This document shows positions 1-5,498 of a stretch of 5,552 bases of DNA, piece after piece. The notes under the pieces are model-generated. The model was given only the letters and a program-made list of their open reading frames with translations, did no database searches and had not been told where the DNA came from. Location of the stretch: the NCBI GenBank assembly GCA_964371695.1, contig CAYJOG010000214.1, positions 1-5,552 on the forward strand. Reading direction: 5' to 3'. Source of the stretch: CAYJOG01 sp964371695 [NCBI: uncultured bacterium]. GTDB lineage: Bacteria; CAYJOG01. The first letter of the stretch is position 1. Each line of letters opens with the position of its first letter. Position numbers and translations under genes: made by a program.

Positions 1-2
1 CC

Positions 3-767
3 CTTCGTGTGGCCTTCAATACCGACAACGAAGCCCCCACCCTCGCGGTGGCCAACATTTCCGCCGCCACCGGCGCGGGCGCAGCCGGGTTCTGCTCGGT
101 CAGCGGCGTCACCGGCACAGCGGTGAACGTGGCCGCCGGTTCCTGTCTGGTGCAGGGCGATACGGTGGCCAAGGGCCGCGCTCTGGTGTTTCAGGTGAAC
201 CTCACCGACACCGCCGCCAGCGGTACCCCTGCGGGCATGACCGCCTCGGCGCTCACCGTCACCGTGCAGGGCACGGACATCGGCACACAAAACGCCACGG
301 TGGATTGCCCGGCAGCCGCAACCGCAGCCAAAACCTGCACCGTCACCATTCCCGCGGCACTGCTCAACACCGCCGGGGCAAAGCGCACCCTGCGCCTGTC
401 GGCGCGCGACGCGGCGGGCAACGCCAGCGGCGTCACATTGCTTGAAGTGACCGTGGCGGGCGGCGCCACCATCACCAACGTGGTGAACGGCCCCAACCCC
501 TTCAGCCCGCTCACCACTGCCACCAAGGTCACCTTCCAGCTTGGGGAACCGGCCACGGGCATCCTTGAGATATACAGCCTTGCGGGCAATGTGGTGCGCA
601 CCATTCCCATCACCGCGCCCAACGCCGGTTATCACGAAGTGGTGTGGGATGGCCGCGATGGCAGCCGCCACGTGGTGGCGAACGGCATCTATCCCTACCG
701 CGTCATTCTGCGGGCCACCGGCGGCAGCCGCGTGGTGGGCAAGGGCAAAATCGCCGTCATCAAATAA
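3..767 (+). CDS. C-terminal part of a secreted Ig-domain protein with a FlgD-type Ig C-terminus (5' partial)
   Basis: The reading frame is open from base 3 with no convincing start. The GTG at base 9 lies inside what looks like continuing Ig-like sequence, so the true start is probably off the window. Numbering from that GTG, residues about 7-150 are Thr/Ala/Val/Gly-rich with a closing strand motif LRLSARDAAGNAS typical of bacterial Ig-like repeats, and they hold four cysteines (29, 46, 100, 110) that could form disulfides after export. Residues about 155-252 match the FlgD-type Ig domain: NGPNPFSP, ILEIYSLAGNVVRTI, YHEVVWDGRD and ANGIYPYRV. Such domains end exported surface proteins in T9SS-bearing and related bacteria; hook-capping FlgD itself is unlikely, since no FlgD N-terminal region or flagellar gene is visible. 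The gene lies 40 bases before the PorV-like gene on the same strand, probably co-transcribed. Domain call is firm; surface anchoring is inferred. Confidence 0.85.
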   Translation, partial: LRVAFNTDNEAPTLAVANISAATGAGAAGFCSVSGVTGTAVNVAAGSCLVQGDTVAKGRALVFQVNLTDTAASGTPAGMTASALTVTVQGTDIGTQNATVDCPAAATAAKTCTVTIPAALLNTAGAKRTLRLSARDAAGNASGVTLLEVTVAGGATITNVVNGPNPFSPLTTATKVTFQLGEPATGILEIYSLAGNVVRTIPITAPNAGYHEVVWDGRDGSRHVVANGIYPYRVILRATGGSRVVGKGKIAVIK

Positions 768-790
768 GAAAGCGCATTGCTGAAAGAAAA

Positions 791-796
791 GAGAGG
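791..796 (+). promoter_or_regulatory. Ribosome binding site of the PorV/PorQ-like gene
   Basis: GAGAGG lies 11 bases before the ATG at 808. It is purine-rich and close to the Shine-Dalgarno consensus, with slightly long spacing. It supports the 808 start, which also gives a complete signal peptide. The 40-base gap to the previous stop shows no terminator hairpin, so read-through from the upstream gene is likely. Confidence 0.55.
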
Positions 797-807
797 TAAC
801 CCACGAC

Positions 808-1785
808 ATGAAACGACTGATTCTTTCCTCCCTCATGGGCGCGCTGGCGGTGGCTGGCGGTGCTCAGGCAGCCGATGCGCCGGATTTTTTCCTCAAGGGC
901 ACCACCGCACGGGTAGAGGCCATGGGCCGGGCCTTCGTGGCCGTGGCCGACGACGCCACGGCGGTGCAGTTCAACCCGGCGGGGCTGGCGGGCCAGCGGT
1001 TTTTGAACCTCAACACCACCTACAGCACGCTCAACGACTTTGACATCAACACCAACACGCTCAACTACGCCCAGCCCGTGGGGCGCGGCAACGGCTGGGG
1101 TGCGCAGCTCTACCGCAACACCATCGGCAACATTCTGGGCAGCACGCTGGACCCGGTCACCTTCCGCCCCGTCGTCACCGGCACCACCGACGAAGACGAG
1201 TTTGGTCTGCACATCGGTTATGGCTGGCGCACGGGCGACAAACTGCGCATCGGCGCGGCGCTCAAATATCTGAACTACGACTTTTTCACCGCCAAAGAGA
1301 GCGGCTGGGCCTTTGACCTGGGCGCGCTGGTGGACTTCAACGACAACTGGAAGGGCGGCCTGAACATCCAGAACATCGGTGGCCTCAATCTGGGGCCGGA
1401 CCAAGTGCCCACCAACCTCAAGATCGGCACGGCCTATGTGTCCGACAACCAGCGGTTCACCGCCGCTTTTGATGTAGACACCAAAGTGGCCGACGAAACC
1501 CAGGTGCATGTGGGCATCGAATTCAAACCCATTCCCGAACTGGCGGCCCGCCTCGGCAGCAACGATGGCGACTTCACCGCCGGTCTGGGTCTGGACCTGG
1601 GCAACTGGGCGCTGGATTATTCTTTCAACGATCAAGACTTGGGTGATCTGCAAAAAATCACCCTGGTCTATCGCCCCAAGGCCCGCAAAGAAGAGCCCAA
1701 AAAAGCGGCAGGCAAAACACCTGCCAAAAAAGCCCCTGCTAAAAAGGCCCCGGCCAAGGCCAAGGGCGGCAAAAAGGGCAAATAA
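808..1785 (+). CDS. PorV/PorQ-like (UPF0164-type) outer-membrane beta-barrel protein with Lys/Ala/Pro-rich tail
   Basis: The 325-residue product begins with a signal peptide (MKRLILSSLMGALAVAGG, predicted cleavage after AQA, residue 21). Residues about 30-60 carry the PorV/PorQ hallmark: GTTARVEAMGRAFVAVADD followed by FNPAGLA, the FadL-like small hatch segment at the barrel mouth. Alternating strands then run to about residue 290, including GLHIGYGWRTGDKLRIGAALKYLNY, GLNIQNIGG and a last strand ending KITLVYRP that resembles a barrel-closing beta-signal. In T9SS, PorV shuttles or accepts cargo at the outer membrane; in other phyla the role of this family is not settled. Residues 291-325 are an unusual extension built from AKKAPAK-like units, absent from typical family members, which normally end at the final strand. 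It follows a FlgD-Ig secreted protein gene, an association that fits a shared surface or export role. Family call is good; function is inferred. Confidence 0.92.
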   Translation: MKRLILSSLMGALAVAGGAQAADAPDFFLKGTTARVEAMGRAFVAVADDATAVQFNPAGLAGQRFLNLNTTYSTLNDFDINTNTLNYAQPVGRGNGWGAQLYRNTIGNILGSTLDPVTFRPVVTGTTDEDEFGLHIGYGWRTGDKLRIGAALKYLNYDFFTAKESGWAFDLGALVDFNDNWKGGLNIQNIGGLNLGPDQVPTNLKIGTAYVSDNQRFTAAFDVDTKVADETQVHVGIEFKPIPELAARLGSNDGDFTAGLGLDLGNWALDYSFNDQDLGDLQKITLVYRPKARKEEPKKAAGKTPAKKAPAKKAPAKAKGGKKGK

Positions 1786-1874
1786 GCGGCCACTGAGTGT
1801 GGTGGTTGTTGGCCGGGTGGGTCTATCTCGTGAGCCATCCAGTGGGCAAGTGGTTCATCTGATTTGAAATGAGT

Positions 1875-1898
1875 AGCAGCGATGGGGACATCGCTGCT
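1875..1898 (+). terminator. Perfect 10-bp hairpin, possible terminator of the PorV-like gene
   Basis: AGCAGCGATG (1875-1884), loop GGGA, CATCGCTGCT (1889-1898), then TTATT. The stem is perfect and GC-rich and lies 90 bases after the stop at 1785. The T-tract is short and broken by A, so termination would be weak. It is also the left inner arm of the larger palindromic element, so its main identity may be as part of a repeat. Confidence 0.4.
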
Positions 1899-1903
1899 TT
1901 ATT

Positions 1904-1925
1904 GGTGCGGTGAGGACACCGCACC
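1904..1925. repeat. Perfect 9-bp hairpin, second inner arm of the palindromic element
   Basis: GGTGCGGTG (1904-1912), loop AGGA, CACCGCACC (1917-1925). It shares the core GGACA across its loop and 3' arm with the neighbouring hairpin at 1875-1898 (GGGGACATCGC versus GAGGACACCGC), suggesting that the two hairpins are related copies. No T-tract follows. Confidence 0.65.
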
Positions 1926-1996
1926 TACTCCTCATCTTGAGTCAGATGAACCACTGGTCTGGTCTGAACTGAAGGGCGGCGTTCCTCTGGTCTTTT

Positions 1997-2123
1997 CGCC
2001 GTCATTCCCCAGGAAGTGGTACAGCAGTAGCCATGGGCGTCTCGCCTGTGGCCACTCGCGCCACCGGACCTGGTTTTTGCTTTTTGTCCTTACTGGACTG
2101 CCGCTTTCGCGGGAATGACGGCG
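1997..2123. repeat. 127-bp REP/MITE-like composite repeat with 13-bp terminal inverted repeats
   Basis: CGCCGTCATTCCC (1997-2009) is exactly inverted as GGGAATGACGGCG (2111-2123). The right end contains CCGCTTTCGCGGGAATGACG, matching the widespread proteobacterial repeat type CATTCCCGCGAAAGCGGGAAT, whose spurious translations read like SFPRKRESS or HSRESGNP. The interior has a second hairpin, CCATGGGCG (2031-2039), loop TCT, CGCCTGTGG (2043-2051) with two wobble pairs, and GTGGC/GCCAC (2048-2052/2060-2064). It looks like two common intergenic repeat types side by side, with the left end degenerate. No coding role is expected. Confidence 0.65.
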
Positions 2124-2149
2124 GGGAACAATGGGGTCTTTTTCTTTTA

Positions 2150-2167
2150 CCAACTTCCAGCTTCCAC
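2150..2167. repeat. Heptamer-like repeat remnant (ACTTCCA/GCTTCCA)
   Basis: CCAACTTCCAGCTTCCAC contains two near-identical 7-base units, ACTTCCA and GCTTCCA. The same words GCTTCCACC and CCAACTTCC recur in swapped order at 3172-3191, just before the start of the minus-strand gene. This resembles the scattered TGGAAGT/TGGAAGC heptamer repeats found between genes in many bacteria. Confidence 0.4.
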
Positions 2168-2182
2168 CTCCCCAGAGGGGAG
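2168..2182. repeat. CTCCCC/GGGGAG hairpin
   Basis: CTCCCC (2168-2173), loop AGA, GGGGAG (2177-2182), a perfect 6-bp stem. It belongs to the same general type as the CTCCC/GGGAG hairpin at 5312-5334. It lies 32-46 bases past the stop of the minus-strand gene, but no T-run follows on that strand, so it is not a convincing intrinsic terminator. Confidence 0.45.
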
Positions 2183-2213
2183 CGGGAGCTGTCGGGGCCT
2201 TCTTCTTTTTGCC

Positions 2214-3179
2214 TCACAACCCCTTGGGTTTTTTGCGGGTGGGCCGGGCGGGAACGGGTTTGGTTTTGGGGGTGGGTTTGGCCGCCGGTTTGGTTTTGGC
2301 GGCGGATTTTTTTGCAGGGGCGATTTTGGATTTGGCCGCTGCGCTTGTCGGCGGTTTTTTCTTTTTCGCCGGTGTGGCGGTCTGTTCTTTGAGCAGGCGG
2401 CTGTGGACAAACCGCCGGGCCAGATCGCTGATCAGCACCTCGTTCAGGTCCACCCGCACCGTGATGCCCGCGTGGCTGTGCTGGGCGCGCACGTGTTCAA
2501 ACACGTCGGGCCAGCGCAGGGCATAACCCAGAAAATCCATGCGCCGCTCCAGTGATTCGCCCAGGGGGGCCACGCTGCCCAGAAAAAACTCCCGCTGATC
2601 GCCCTCGGTGGGCTGGTGTTCGATGTGTTTGGAGAGCCACCGCAGGCCCGCTTCTTCCAGCGCTTCAGTGCCCAGATAGTTTTTGAGCAGAGGCAGTTTT
2701 CCAAGAATGGTGAGGGAAAGGTCGCCGACTCTCAGCACCCCCAGCTCGTCAAAACGCAATGCGGCAAACAGGCTGCCGGGGGGTTGTTTCAGGTCCACTT
2801 TTTCCAGTCGGAAGGTGGCGTCAAAACCGGCGCACACCACGGCCTCATGCACCATCTCCCACACAAAAGGCGCGGTTTTTTCCAGCGTCTGGCGCACCGG
2901 CCCCAGGGCCAGACGCGCCGGAAAACTCACCGTGCCCCGCACGGTCACCCCATCGCCGTGGCAGCGCACCAGGTCCAGCGCCAGGTCCAGCTCGGCCTCT
3001 TTGGCGGCCTGCACCAAGTCCTTCTGAAAAAAGTTTTCGATGACGCGGGTGGGATAGTGCAGTTCACCCAGGTGCAGACGCGAGAGATCGGCCTCGGCCA
3101 GCATCAGCCGCCGAAAGGCCGGGCCAAGAGACGTGGGGGCCTGCATGGTGTGATTGTAATGCAGGCTTTTGGCTTCCAC
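2214..3179 (-). CDS. Unrecognised cytoplasmic protein with Lys/Ala/Pro-rich C-terminal tail
   Basis: I do not recognise this 321-residue protein. It has no signal peptide or membrane segment. Residues 1-265 look globular and mixed alpha/beta, with alternating strands VTVRGTVSFPARLALG and a repeated strand-turn pattern (LRFDELGVLRVGDLSLTILG, GITVRVDLNEVLISDLARRF), and with RWLSKHIEH and RWPDVFEHVRAQ helices. Residues 269-321 form a low-complexity basic tail (PAKKKKPP, PAKKSAAKTKPAAKP, ending RKKPKGL), suited to binding nucleic acid or another polyanion; this is inference. The start is uncertain: GTG at 3179 has GGAAG 7 bases upstream, but this region looks like repeat remnant; ATG at 3146 (residue 12, MQAPTSLGP) lacks a clear ribosome site. 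It is divergent from the exported 685-residue protein, 41 bases away. Coding is supported by unbroken length and protein-like composition. Confidence 0.82.
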   Translation of the reverse strand: MEAKSLHYNHTMQAPTSLGPAFRRLMLAEADLSRLHLGELHYPTRVIENFFQKDLVQAAKEAELDLALDLVRCHGDGVTVRGTVSFPARLALGPVRQTLEKTAPFVWEMVHEAVVCAGFDATFRLEKVDLKQPPGSLFAALRFDELGVLRVGDLSLTILGKLPLLKNYLGTEALEEAGLRWLSKHIEHQPTEGDQREFFLGSVAPLGESLERRMDFLGYALRWPDVFEHVRAQHSHAGITVRVDLNEVLISDLARRFVHSRLLKEQTATPAKKKKPPTSAAAKSKIAPAKKSAAKTKPAAKPTPKTKPVPARPTRKKPKGL

Positions 3180-3220
3180 CCCCCAACTTCCATCCGCCCA
3201 GGCTCTGATAGGATCTGGCC
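3180..3220. promoter_or_regulatory. Divergent intergenic region between the two right-hand genes
   Basis: Only 41 bases (74 if the minus-strand gene starts at ATG 3146) separate two divergent starts, so promoters for both genes must overlap here or lie inside the opposite gene's 5' end. I see no confident -35/-10 pair on either strand. The left part is C-rich and overlaps a heptamer-like repeat (3172-3193). AGGA (3210-3213), 7 bases before the ATG at 3221, is the probable ribosome site of the plus-strand gene. Confidence 0.4.
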
Positions 3221-5278
3221 ATGTCCCGTTTCGGTTTGTTTTTTCGCCTTGGGTGGCTGGTGTGTTGGTGGGGTTTGGGTGTGCAGATGGCCCATGCTGA
3301 CCTGCACCGTTTTGACGGGCCGCAACCCGGTGTGCAGGACCAATGGGTGAACCAGTCGCCGGACCCCTTCTCCTACACCCCGTTCGCCCCTTCGTTAAAG
3401 GCGCGCAAAAGGGCCTATCTTGAGTTCAGCGCCGGGCGCGAGAAGGGACTGATGGGGGCGCTGGCGCGTCTGAAGCTGGGTCAGCCGCCCATGGTGGACG
3501 ACGCCGACCTCAAACGCCGCGTGGCCCATGTGAACACCCGCGTGGACACGGTGGATTTTGAAATGACCCGCCTGATGCTGGCGCTTTACATGGACAAAAC
3601 CCACGCCCGCCGCCTGTTCACCCCCGCCCAGCGCGCCCTGGTAGAAAAAACCGTGCTGGATTTCAAATACTGGATCACCGAACCCGGCCCGGACACGATG
3701 ATCACCTGGACAGAGAATCACATGATTCTCTTTCACAGTCTGGAATATCTCGCGGGGCAATATTTCCCCAATGCCACGTTCACCAACAACAGCAAGACAG
3801 GCCGCTGGCGCATGGCCCACGCCCGGCCTTACATCCTGCGGTGGATCAACCTGCGGGCGCGTTACGGTTTCAGCGAGTGGGACAGCAACGTGTATTACAA
3901 CGAAGACATGCCCGCCCTGATGAACCTTGTCCTGTTCGCAGAAGACCCGAAAATCAAGACCCTCGCCACCATGGCCGTGGACCTGATGTTTCTGGACATC
4001 ACGCTGGATCATTTTCATGGCGTCTACGCCACCAGCCACGGCCGCACCTATGCCGAGCACAACAAATGGCCCCTGCGCCACAGCATGGCCACGGTCTACA
4101 AAATCCTTTACGGCACCGGCCAGTTCATGAACAACGACCACTTCACCGGCACACCCCTCAGCCTGAGTGATTACGAACTGCCCCCCGCCATCGAGGCCAT
4201 CGGTCAGGACAGCGCCGCCACTTTCTGGGGCCGCGAGGGCCAGGGCATTTCGCTGGAAGACGCCCTGGGGCCGCTGAAGTTCAACCCCGAAAACATTGAT
4301 GATCTGGTGCATCTGTGGGCCTTTGGGGCCTACACGCAACCGGACACCATCCTGGCCACACTCAACGCCGCCGACCGCTGGAATCTGTGGAAACATCCGT
4401 TTTTTGAAGACGCTGCCAAGGCCGCCCGCGACGTGCCTCGCGACAACCGCGTGAAGGGCATGTTGCGCACGGTGCTCATCGAAACCATGCGCACCCTGCT
4501 GGGCAGCGTGAACAAGGTGACTTTCCGCACCGCCGATTATCAGCTTTCCAGCGCACAGGATTATCGCAAGGGCGAGGCGGCCAACCAGCACTTTGTGTGG
4601 CAGGCGGCGCTCAAGCCCCACACCGTGGTGATGGTGAACAACCCCGGTGACCTGAGCGACACAAAACGCGCCCCGGCTTATTGGATCAACGACAACCGCC
4701 TGCCCCGCACGGCCCAGTGGCGCAATGTGCTGGTGAGCCTTTACAACATTGGCAAAAAAGAACTGGCGGGCGAGCGGGGGCTTTATCTGTTCACCCACGC
4801 GTGGTTCCCGAAAAAGGATTTTGACGAAGTGCGCGACACCGGCCAGTGGACCTTTGGCCGCAAGGGCGACGCCTACATCGGCCTATACGCCAGCCAGCCC
4901 AAAACCTGGCTCACCGAAGGCCGCGAGAAAGACCGCGAGATTGTGGCCGAAGGCGACCGGGTGGTGTGGATAGCCCACTTGGGGCGCAAGGCCGAAGACG
5001 GGACGTTTGAGGAGTTCATGGCCAGGGTGAGCGCCGCCAGCGTGGTGGTGGGCGAGGCCCACGACACCGTGGCCTATGACGCGCCGGGTGTGGGCCGCCT
5101 CACGTTGGGCTGGAAGGAACCCTTCACGGTGGACGGTCAGGCCGTGCCCCTGTCGGGGTTCCCGCATTTCGACAATCCTTATGTGCTCAAGGCCAGGGGC
5201 GAGGCCAGTCTGCGACTCGAAAAAAACGGCCACGTGCTGGAGCTGGATTTTGAAAAGGCCCTGCGGGTGAAAAACTGA
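3221..5278 (+). CDS. Exported 685-residue protein, possible (alpha/alpha)-toroid polysaccharide-lyase-like enzyme
   Basis: AGGA seven bases before ATG 3221 supports the start. Residues 1-26 are a signal peptide (hydrophobic LFFRLGWLVCWWGLGV, cleavage after AHA). Residues about 60-430 are helical and rich in aromatic residues, with blocks WTENHMILFHSLEYLAGQ (163-180), GFSEWDSNVYYNEDMPAL (216-233) and SHGRTYAEHNKW (272-283). Residues about 435-685 are mainly beta, with HAWFPKKDF (526-534) and GQWTFGRKGDAYIGLY (541-556). This helical then beta-sandwich order, with clustered Asn/His/Tyr/Glu residues (E165, N166, H167, Y225, Y226, H273, Y277, H280), resembles heparinase II/III- and alginate-lyase-like enzymes, where Asn, His and Tyr act in beta-elimination. 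That assignment is inference: I cannot name a family. The likely site of action is the periplasm or outside the cell. It ends with TGA and is followed by a terminator-like region. No sugar transporter or regulator is adjacent in the window. Confidence 0.88.
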   Translation: MSRFGLFFRLGWLVCWWGLGVQMAHADLHRFDGPQPGVQDQWVNQSPDPFSYTPFAPSLKARKRAYLEFSAGREKGLMGALARLKLGQPPMVDDADLKRRVAHVNTRVDTVDFEMTRLMLALYMDKTHARRLFTPAQRALVEKTVLDFKYWITEPGPDTMITWTENHMILFHSLEYLAGQYFPNATFTNNSKTGRWRMAHARPYILRWINLRARYGFSEWDSNVYYNEDMPALMNLVLFAEDPKIKTLATMAVDLMFLDITLDHFHGVYATSHGRTYAEHNKWPLRHSMATVYKILYGTGQFMNNDHFTGTPLSLSDYELPPAIEAIGQDSAATFWGREGQGISLEDALGPLKFNPENIDDLVHLWAFGAYTQPDTILATLNAADRWNLWKHPFFEDAAKAARDVPRDNRVKGMLRTVLIETMRTLLGSVNKVTFRTADYQLSSAQDYRKGEAANQHFVWQAALKPHTVVMVNNPGDLSDTKRAPAYWINDNRLPRTAQWRNVLVSLYNIGKKELAGERGLYLFTHAWFPKKDFDEVRDTGQWTFGRKGDAYIGLYASQPKTWLTEGREKDREIVAEGDRVVWIAHLGRKAEDGTFEEFMARVSAASVVVGEAHDTVAYDAPGVGRLTLGWKEPFTVDGQAVPLSGFPHFDNPYVLKARGEASLRLEKNGHVLELDFEKALRVKN

Positions 5279-5311
5279 CAAGGCCCATGAGGCGGATGCC
5301 CGCGTCAAGTT

Positions 5312-5334
5312 GCCCGCTCCCTCAGGGAGAGGGC
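5312..5334. repeat. GCCC-CTCCC/GGGAG-GGGC interrupted hairpin
   Basis: GCCC (5312-5315) pairs with GGGC (5331-5334) and CTCCC (5317-5321) with GGGAG (5325-5329), with one G-A mismatch and loop TCA. This is the common intergenic CCCTCTCCCTGAGGGAGAGGG-type palindrome. On the plus strand it is followed by seven A, not T, so alone it is not a terminator. Confidence 0.55.
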
Positions 5335-5388
5335 AAAAAAACAGGCGCTTTCTGCGGGCGCGGCTTCGGTTCAAATCCTGTTTTTTTT
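5335..5388 (+). terminator. Candidate terminator: A-tract/T-tract inverted repeat after the exported-protein gene
   Basis: AAAAAAACAGG (5335-5345) is exactly complementary to CCTGTTTTTTT (5377-5387), and the T-run extends to eight (5381-5388). The 31-base loop contains G/C-rich sequence able to pair partly. Position 60-110 bases after the stop at 5278 fits a terminator. The base of the stem is A/T rather than G/C, and the T-run is part of a repeated element, so the role is tentative. Confidence 0.35.
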
Positions 5389-5412
5389 GCCTGGTCGGGG
5401 TGACAGGATTTG
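5359..5412. repeat. 54-bp direct repeat, copy 1, with internal palindrome
   Basis: Identical over 54 bases to 5499-5552. It contains CGCGGCTTCGGTTCAAATCCTG, eight T, then GCCTGGTCGGGGTGACAGGATTTG. CAAATCCTG (5372-5380) and CAGGATTTG (5404-5412) form a 9-bp inverted repeat around a 23-base loop. Similarity extends a little to the left with indels (CGCTTTCTGCGGG versus CGCTTTGCGGA). Confidence 0.85.
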
Positions 5413-5498
5413 GCCTTCTTGGCCTCGCCATCCTGGCTCGGCCAGCCGGGCCAGCCTGCGCCGCTTTCGGCCCATCCTGGGCCTCACCGCTTTGCGGA
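5413..5498. other. 86-bp GC-rich spacer between repeat copies
   Basis: The spacer is not coding. It carries GGCCC (5469-5473), loop ATCCT, GGGCC (5479-5483), and CCGC-TTT-GCGG (5487-5497). The word CATCCTGG occurs twice (5429-5436, 5473-5480), and CGCTTT twice (5462-5467, 5488-5493), hinting at nested duplication. Confidence 0.5.

Larger units (their letters stand above)
1849..1955. repeat. 107-bp three-armed palindromic element
   Basis: The outer arms are an exact 14-bp inverted repeat, AGTGGTTCATCTGA (1849-1862) and TCAGATGAACCACT (1942-1955). Inside them GAGTAG (1871-1876) is complementary to CTACTC (1925-1930). Two perfect hairpins sit within: 1875-1898 and 1904-1925. The strand could therefore fold as a stem with two side hairpins. 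The shape resembles a small non-autonomous repeat (MITE/REP-like) or a structured 3' UTR. I recognise no named family. Confidence 0.7.
1786..2213. other. Repeat-rich intergenic region without genes
   Basis: Open frames here have no plausible start context and translate into repeat-type sequence (for example SFPRKRQSS and RHSRESGSP-like peptides), so I call no gene. The stretch lies between the convergent 3' ends of the PorV-like gene and the minus-strand gene. It holds two palindromic elements, a heptamer-like remnant and a small GC hairpin. Bases 1786-1848 show nothing beyond weak CCAC/GTGG pairing. Confidence 0.75.

Noticed and set aside
3-767. Flagellar hook-capping protein FlgD
   Set aside because: Only the FlgD-type Ig domain is shared; the preceding sequence is another Ig-like domain and no flagellar genes are adjacent.
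760-1653. Long open frame on the minus strand over the PorV-like gene
   Set aside because: It is the shadow of a clearly recognisable barrel gene, with composition typical of antisense translation.
1849-1955. Integron attC site
   Set aside because: No GTTRRRY/RYYYAAC ends, and no integrase or cassette-like arrangement is visible.
1882-2153. Short open frames on both strands in the intergenic region
   Set aside because: Their peptides (for example RHSRESGSP and SFPRKRQSS) are familiar false translations of intergenic palindromic repeats.
3395-4798. Long open frame (467 codons) on the minus strand inside the exported-protein gene
   Set aside because: It is an antisense shadow produced by GC-biased third positions; the plus-strand product has a signal peptide, a ribosome site and coherent domain structure, while the antisense product is His/Val/Gly-rich without recognisable features.
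5361-5388. tRNA-like T-arm word GGTTCAAATCC in both repeat copies
   Set aside because: The flanking bases pair poorly as a T-stem (TTCGG against CCTGT), a T8 run follows immediately, and no acceptor, D or anticodon arm is present upstream.
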